Shown here in pieces: positions 60,196 to 64,000 of a stretch of DNA of 64,000 nucleotides. A model generated the notes under the pieces. The model made no database searches. It saw nothing but the letters and a program-made list of their open reading frames with translations, and had not been told where the DNA came from. The translations under genes were made by a program, and so were the position numbers. The stretch lies in assembly GCF_001039355.2 (NCBI RefSeq), contig NW_019775406.1, positions 232,384-296,383 on the forward strand, read 5' to 3'. Numbering within the stretch: position 1 is the first letter of the stretch; every line of letters begins with the position of its first letter. The stretch comes from Lingula anatina. Lineage: Eukaryota; Brachiopoda; Lingulata; Lingulida; Lingulidae.

Positions 60196-61353
60196 TATTA
60201 TGTGAAGTTCAGTATAGTTTAATGTTAACTTAACCTTGGTCTGTACAGATAGTCATACAGTCTGTGTGGTGATGTAATTTATAATTCCCAGGAGCAGGCA
60301 TCTCCAAGTCAATGTCAGAATATGAAATATTGAAAGAAAATTCCAGGCAATCTTCTATTCATCATCGTGACATAATGATTTCCTCTCATGAGTAGAGTTT
60401 CCATTTAACATCATTTTCCTTTTTGACATATTATCTAAAGCAAAAAAATGATAAATTTTACACAAATGATAAATGGACCAAAACTCCTTCCTCCTATTAC
60501 AATAAATAAATAATTATTTTCCTATGTACACAATGCTACAGCTATAAGCATTACGAAAAAGCACTGAAACAATTTCCCAGAAAATTCGGTACTTGCCAGC
60601 TCTATGCACTAACAAGTACTAGTATTCTTCCTATTATTCAGAACAGACAGCAATTGTTAACAGGTGCTATTTTATTGTCAATAAGATGTTAGGTAATTCA
60701 ATCTCCCGATTATGAGCACCGTCATTTTATCAACTCTGTATCAACAAGTACGTCCATAATATAATCATATTATCAGGTATTCCTGGGAATTCTCTCTCTC
60801 CTGGCAATTATCCAAACAAATTCCAGGTAAACAAAAAGCCCTCAAATGACCCGCAAGTTCTGTTTATTTGAGGTTTTTTTTCTGTATTATTAGCACATCT
60901 ATGGAGGGCTATTAAGGGTCAGTCTTGACTGACTCGATATGATGTTGTTTTCATGGTATGATTTTAACAGTCCCCTCAGCAACATTTTATGTTTGCAGCA
61001 ACATTGCTGCAAATTTGCAGTAAATTTGTCACAAACTAAACAGTTTGGAAGAAACTGTTTGCGGGTTTTTGCAAAAACAAATTACATTTGCTGCATATTT
61101 GCAGGAAATTTAATGGTTTGCAGGAAGTTTGCAAGAAAGTCTCTAGCCCTCATTCCCATTGTAAGATCCCTTCTTGCAAACATGTAAAAAATTTCATCAA
61201 TCCTTACAGTAGTCTTTAAAATAAAAATGCAGTGCTTTTTTTCGGCATGGCCTATCATAATATTACTGGTCAGAATATTTTTACCTTGGATATGAACCAG
61301 TAATGGGATAGTTTCCAAGAGCCAGAGCATGGAGATATGTGCGGCATTGACTA
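60196..61353. other. flank or 5' intron, nothing recognised
   Basis: Contains short TTTGCAGNAAATTTG-like repeats at ~61000-61135; otherwise nothing. Confidence 0.5.
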
Positions 61354-61601
61354 ATCTTTTCAATGGGGAAAATCATGAATTTTGACAGATAGTATATTTT
61401 TTCAACCATAAATTCTCAAAATTAGAGCATAATATTCCCGCTGAGTGGCAGTAACAAACTTTAAAAGCAAGCTTCCTTATAGTTCTATTTCCTATACAGT
61501 AAAAAACATCTCAAATGTCAATCAGGAATACATTTTCAATGATTTGAATGTAATATATATATATATATGAAAGATTGGTTATTTTTCCCCATTGAAAAGA
61601 T
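61354..61601. mobile_element. MITE-like element with ATCTTTTCAATGGGG ends (copy 2)
   Basis: Left ATCTTTTCAATGGGGAAAA and right TTTTTCCCCATTGAAAAGAT are inverted. It is about 248 bp, with interior TTCCCGCTGAGTGGCAGTAA and an (AT)n at ~61553. Same family as 11012-11247. Confidence 0.75.
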
Positions 61602-63110
61602 CGCTTTATCATGGTCACCATATTACCACAGGGCAAAATCAATTCGAAGTGAAGACTTCTACTCAAGAGAGGAAAATACAAGTTATTCATTATTCTGGAA
61701 GGAAAAAATGCTCGTATTCAACTTTACTGGCAATGATTTCATTTAGTATTTTACAAGGCTGATTTTTTTTTTTTAATTTCCTTCTTCCTCCTTCTTAGCA
61801 CAAAAATATGATGTAGCTGATCTTTCTGGGGCCATGAATCAAAAATATCCACTTCTGAATCAGCTGACAGACTGAGAAAATGAAGCAAAGCAGAGAGCAC
61901 AGTACATCTTAAAGCAGGTACTGATCTCCTCCGCTGACAGTATATTTACCTAATCATGATGTATGTTTCCACAGAACTCCAGTTATAGCTGGGATGTTTA
62001 CATTCACAAATGTGTGTATTGCCTCCATTTTGCTTTTTTTTTTTACTCTGAATGCAAAAGCAGAGCTGTGAGTAAATCTTACAGGAAAGTCGTTTCATTT
62101 GCTTATGTTATATTCAATCCTGTTTTAACAAAAAAATATATTACTGACTCATTACTATGTTATCATTATCACATATATCTTAATTTAGCATTTATCCAAC
62201 AATTTTTTATTCTAATTTTTAATATTGTGTAGAGTCATATATGCTCCTAATGGATCTTTTTGGACATTTTTCTCAATTTCTTAAATCTCAGCACTTTACT
62301 TTTTCAGATTGGATCTACATGAGGGTCAGGTGTACTTTAAATGGAATATACTATAAATGCTTTAAATATTTTTGAGTTTAAATTTTCTTCTGAATCAAAC
62401 AAAATGTTGTTTTTCATTATCCTTATTTTCCAGTGTGTCAGGTACAGCCTTAATGAAGAATAGTGTGAACATGACCACATCTGAACAAATCTGGATCAGG
62501 TCTGATGTTCTCTAAATGGGGACCTTTGTGAACGCTGCCTTCCAACAAATACGTAAACCCTGCAAACCTCGACCACACAAAATTGATTATGTGTCACAAT
62601 GGTAGGTAATCGAAGCCAGGATTGCCAGAGATCCTGTGCTTCTAGGCTAAACCCCTCGCCAATGAGGGAAACAAGAAGCAACACTGATCTGGGGACTTTC
62701 TAAGAGGGTTCAAATGCACATTGATTTTTCATTTTTTCCTCATATAATCTTTTTTTCCTCTCTTTTCTCTCTTTTCCTTTTCTTGTTTATTGCTTTTTCT
62801 GTTGACTTTTTAGTTCTTTCATTTCTTTTAAACTGCTGTGCGTCTGTCTTTTTATTTGTCTGTCCCCTGAGCTTGTCTGTTCATTTTATATCCATCAGTT
62901 TCTTCTCACAATAACATTTCATTCTTTCTGTGTTTCTCTCTTCTGGCTGCTACCTTTCTATTCCCCTGAATTCTCTTTTATTTCTTTAAAACTCCACTGT
63001 CCACTGTCTATCCGAATGTCTGTCTGTCTGTCGGTCAGCCTGTCTTTCCTTCTTTCTTTCCAAACCTCAAATCAACATAAAAACATCCTAGGCTGCACTC
63101 ACAATCAAGG
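61602..63110. other. flank or 5' intron, pyrimidine-rich in part
   Basis: T/C-rich tract at ~62740-63060 with CTTTCTTTC and CTGTCTGTC runs. No gene recognised. Confidence 0.5.
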
Positions 63111-63231
63111 CAAAAAATATGGCCGCCCCACTTGAAAGCTCACTGTGTAATCCCCCTCCTTGTCTATTAAGGGATTATGCGCCAAGTTTTCAAGTGAATC
63201 GGCCATATTTGATGTACACGGATCTGTTAGT
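63111..63231. mobile_element. foldback MITE with CAAATATGGCC arms (copy 3)
   Basis: AATATGGCCGCCCCACTTGA pairs with TCAAGTGAATCGGCCATATT, and GTAATCCC with GGGATTAT. Shorter than copy 2 but the same family. Confidence 0.75.
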
Positions 63232-64000
63232 GGTAAGTATAGGCCCATTAAAAAAAACTTAGCAACAAATTTTTACATTGAATGAAAGATGACCTATTAT
63301 CTAGATCAAATTTTGATTTGATCTAGATCATTGTACTTGGCCAAAAGGGTGTGTAGTAATAAGTACCCCCCTCTCCTTCCCTAGCCGGGCAATGGGCCTG
63401 AACAACTTCTTTACTGATAATTTTCATGAGGCAGGTGCTTTAGGACCTTGGTTCTAGGAAAACACAATAACAACTGCACGGTCCATCGGGTCCCCAGAGA
63501 TACATAAATGTGTTTTTTTCTCCCGTTTGAACTCAATTTACCAAAACAGCACTTAACGAAGGACAACAAAGGGCAAATATCTTCAATTAAATACGGTTAT
63601 TAGATTGAGAGAGTGTTTTACTGGTCATTAAAACCAACGAGGCTCATCCAACGTTTACATGTTAGAGAAATTGGATTACAAGACTACGAAGAGAGTGCTT
63701 GCACACACAACTTTGCATGCTTAAAAAATTTATTGTAGGTCTTCATGCAGATTGTACCACAGGTCTCTGTATGGTCTAATGAAGTCTACTGGCTGTTTTA
63801 TTAAGCTGACAATACACTTGCAAAAAAAAAAAAAAAAAAAAAAAAACCTCCATATCATTTCTGTTACAGAGTCAACACAATATATGACTTATAGCCATTT
63901 TGAAAAGAACTGCACATTGACTTAGAATATTGCAATCAACCACCTGCCTCCTCAAGCTTGCAAGTATTAGACACTTTCTGAATAAAAAGTAGATTGAAGC
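63232..64000. other. end of window, nothing recognised
   Basis: AT-rich sequence with a TCTAGATCAAATTTTGATTTGATCTAGA-like palindromic stretch at ~63300-63328 and an A-run at ~63822-63846. Confidence 0.5.

Noticed and set aside
62470-62690. Possible tRNA-derived SINE-like sequence
   Set aside because: Some motifs resemble tRNA boxes, but no convincing A and B box pair, fold or tail could be made.

Overview
The window is eukaryotic, AT-rich nuclear DNA from an animal genome. It has spliced genes with GT-AG introns, many microsatellites, and many miniature inverted-repeat elements (MITEs). The one clearly conserved gene is a kinesin-3 motor of the KIF13/Khc-73 type. The gene structure, the repeat types and signs of high heterozygosity fit a marine invertebrate, perhaps a lophotrochozoan such as a mollusc. 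That taxonomic guess is inference.

The kinesin gene lies on the minus strand. Ten exons were reconstructed between 43274 and 841, with phases that join exactly into 414 codons. They run from the start of the motor core, through P-loop, switch I and switch II, the neck/coiled-coil and into the first strands of the FHA domain. The 5' exon(s), holding the initiator Met and first strand of the motor, and everything after the FHA start were not found. They lie outside the window, in the 622-base gap at 46733-47354, or unrecognised in 43275-64000.

One kinesin intron is about 29.5 kb (3430-32974). On its opposite (plus) strand it carries a 4.5 kb uninterrupted coding region (21315-25841) for a large Thr/Ser-rich, mucin-like single-pass membrane protein. 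This has a furin-type site, a cysteine-free ectodomain and a short tail ending in a possible PDZ ligand. The same intron holds two weaker small-gene candidates. One is a minus-strand ORF with a signal peptide (14162-14461), lying next to eight CAGGTG-type E-boxes. The other is a plus-strand 69-codon membrane microprotein (32316-32525), starting 22 bases after an exact 11-bp-periodic array of six nuclear-receptor half-sites (DR5).

The rest is intron or 5' flank filled with repeats: at least five MITE-like families (one nested inside another), a 5'-truncated LINE 3' end, several minisatellites, a 22/44-bp higher-order satellite, a perfect 35-bp-stem hairpin, a perfect 30-bp palindrome, and many (AC)n, (CT)n and (ATT)n tracts. 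Two blocks of about 2.4 kb and 1.9 kb each occur twice in direct orientation, each first copy ending at or beside a single 'n'. These are probably uncollapsed haplotypes or unmerged contig overlaps rather than real tandem duplications.
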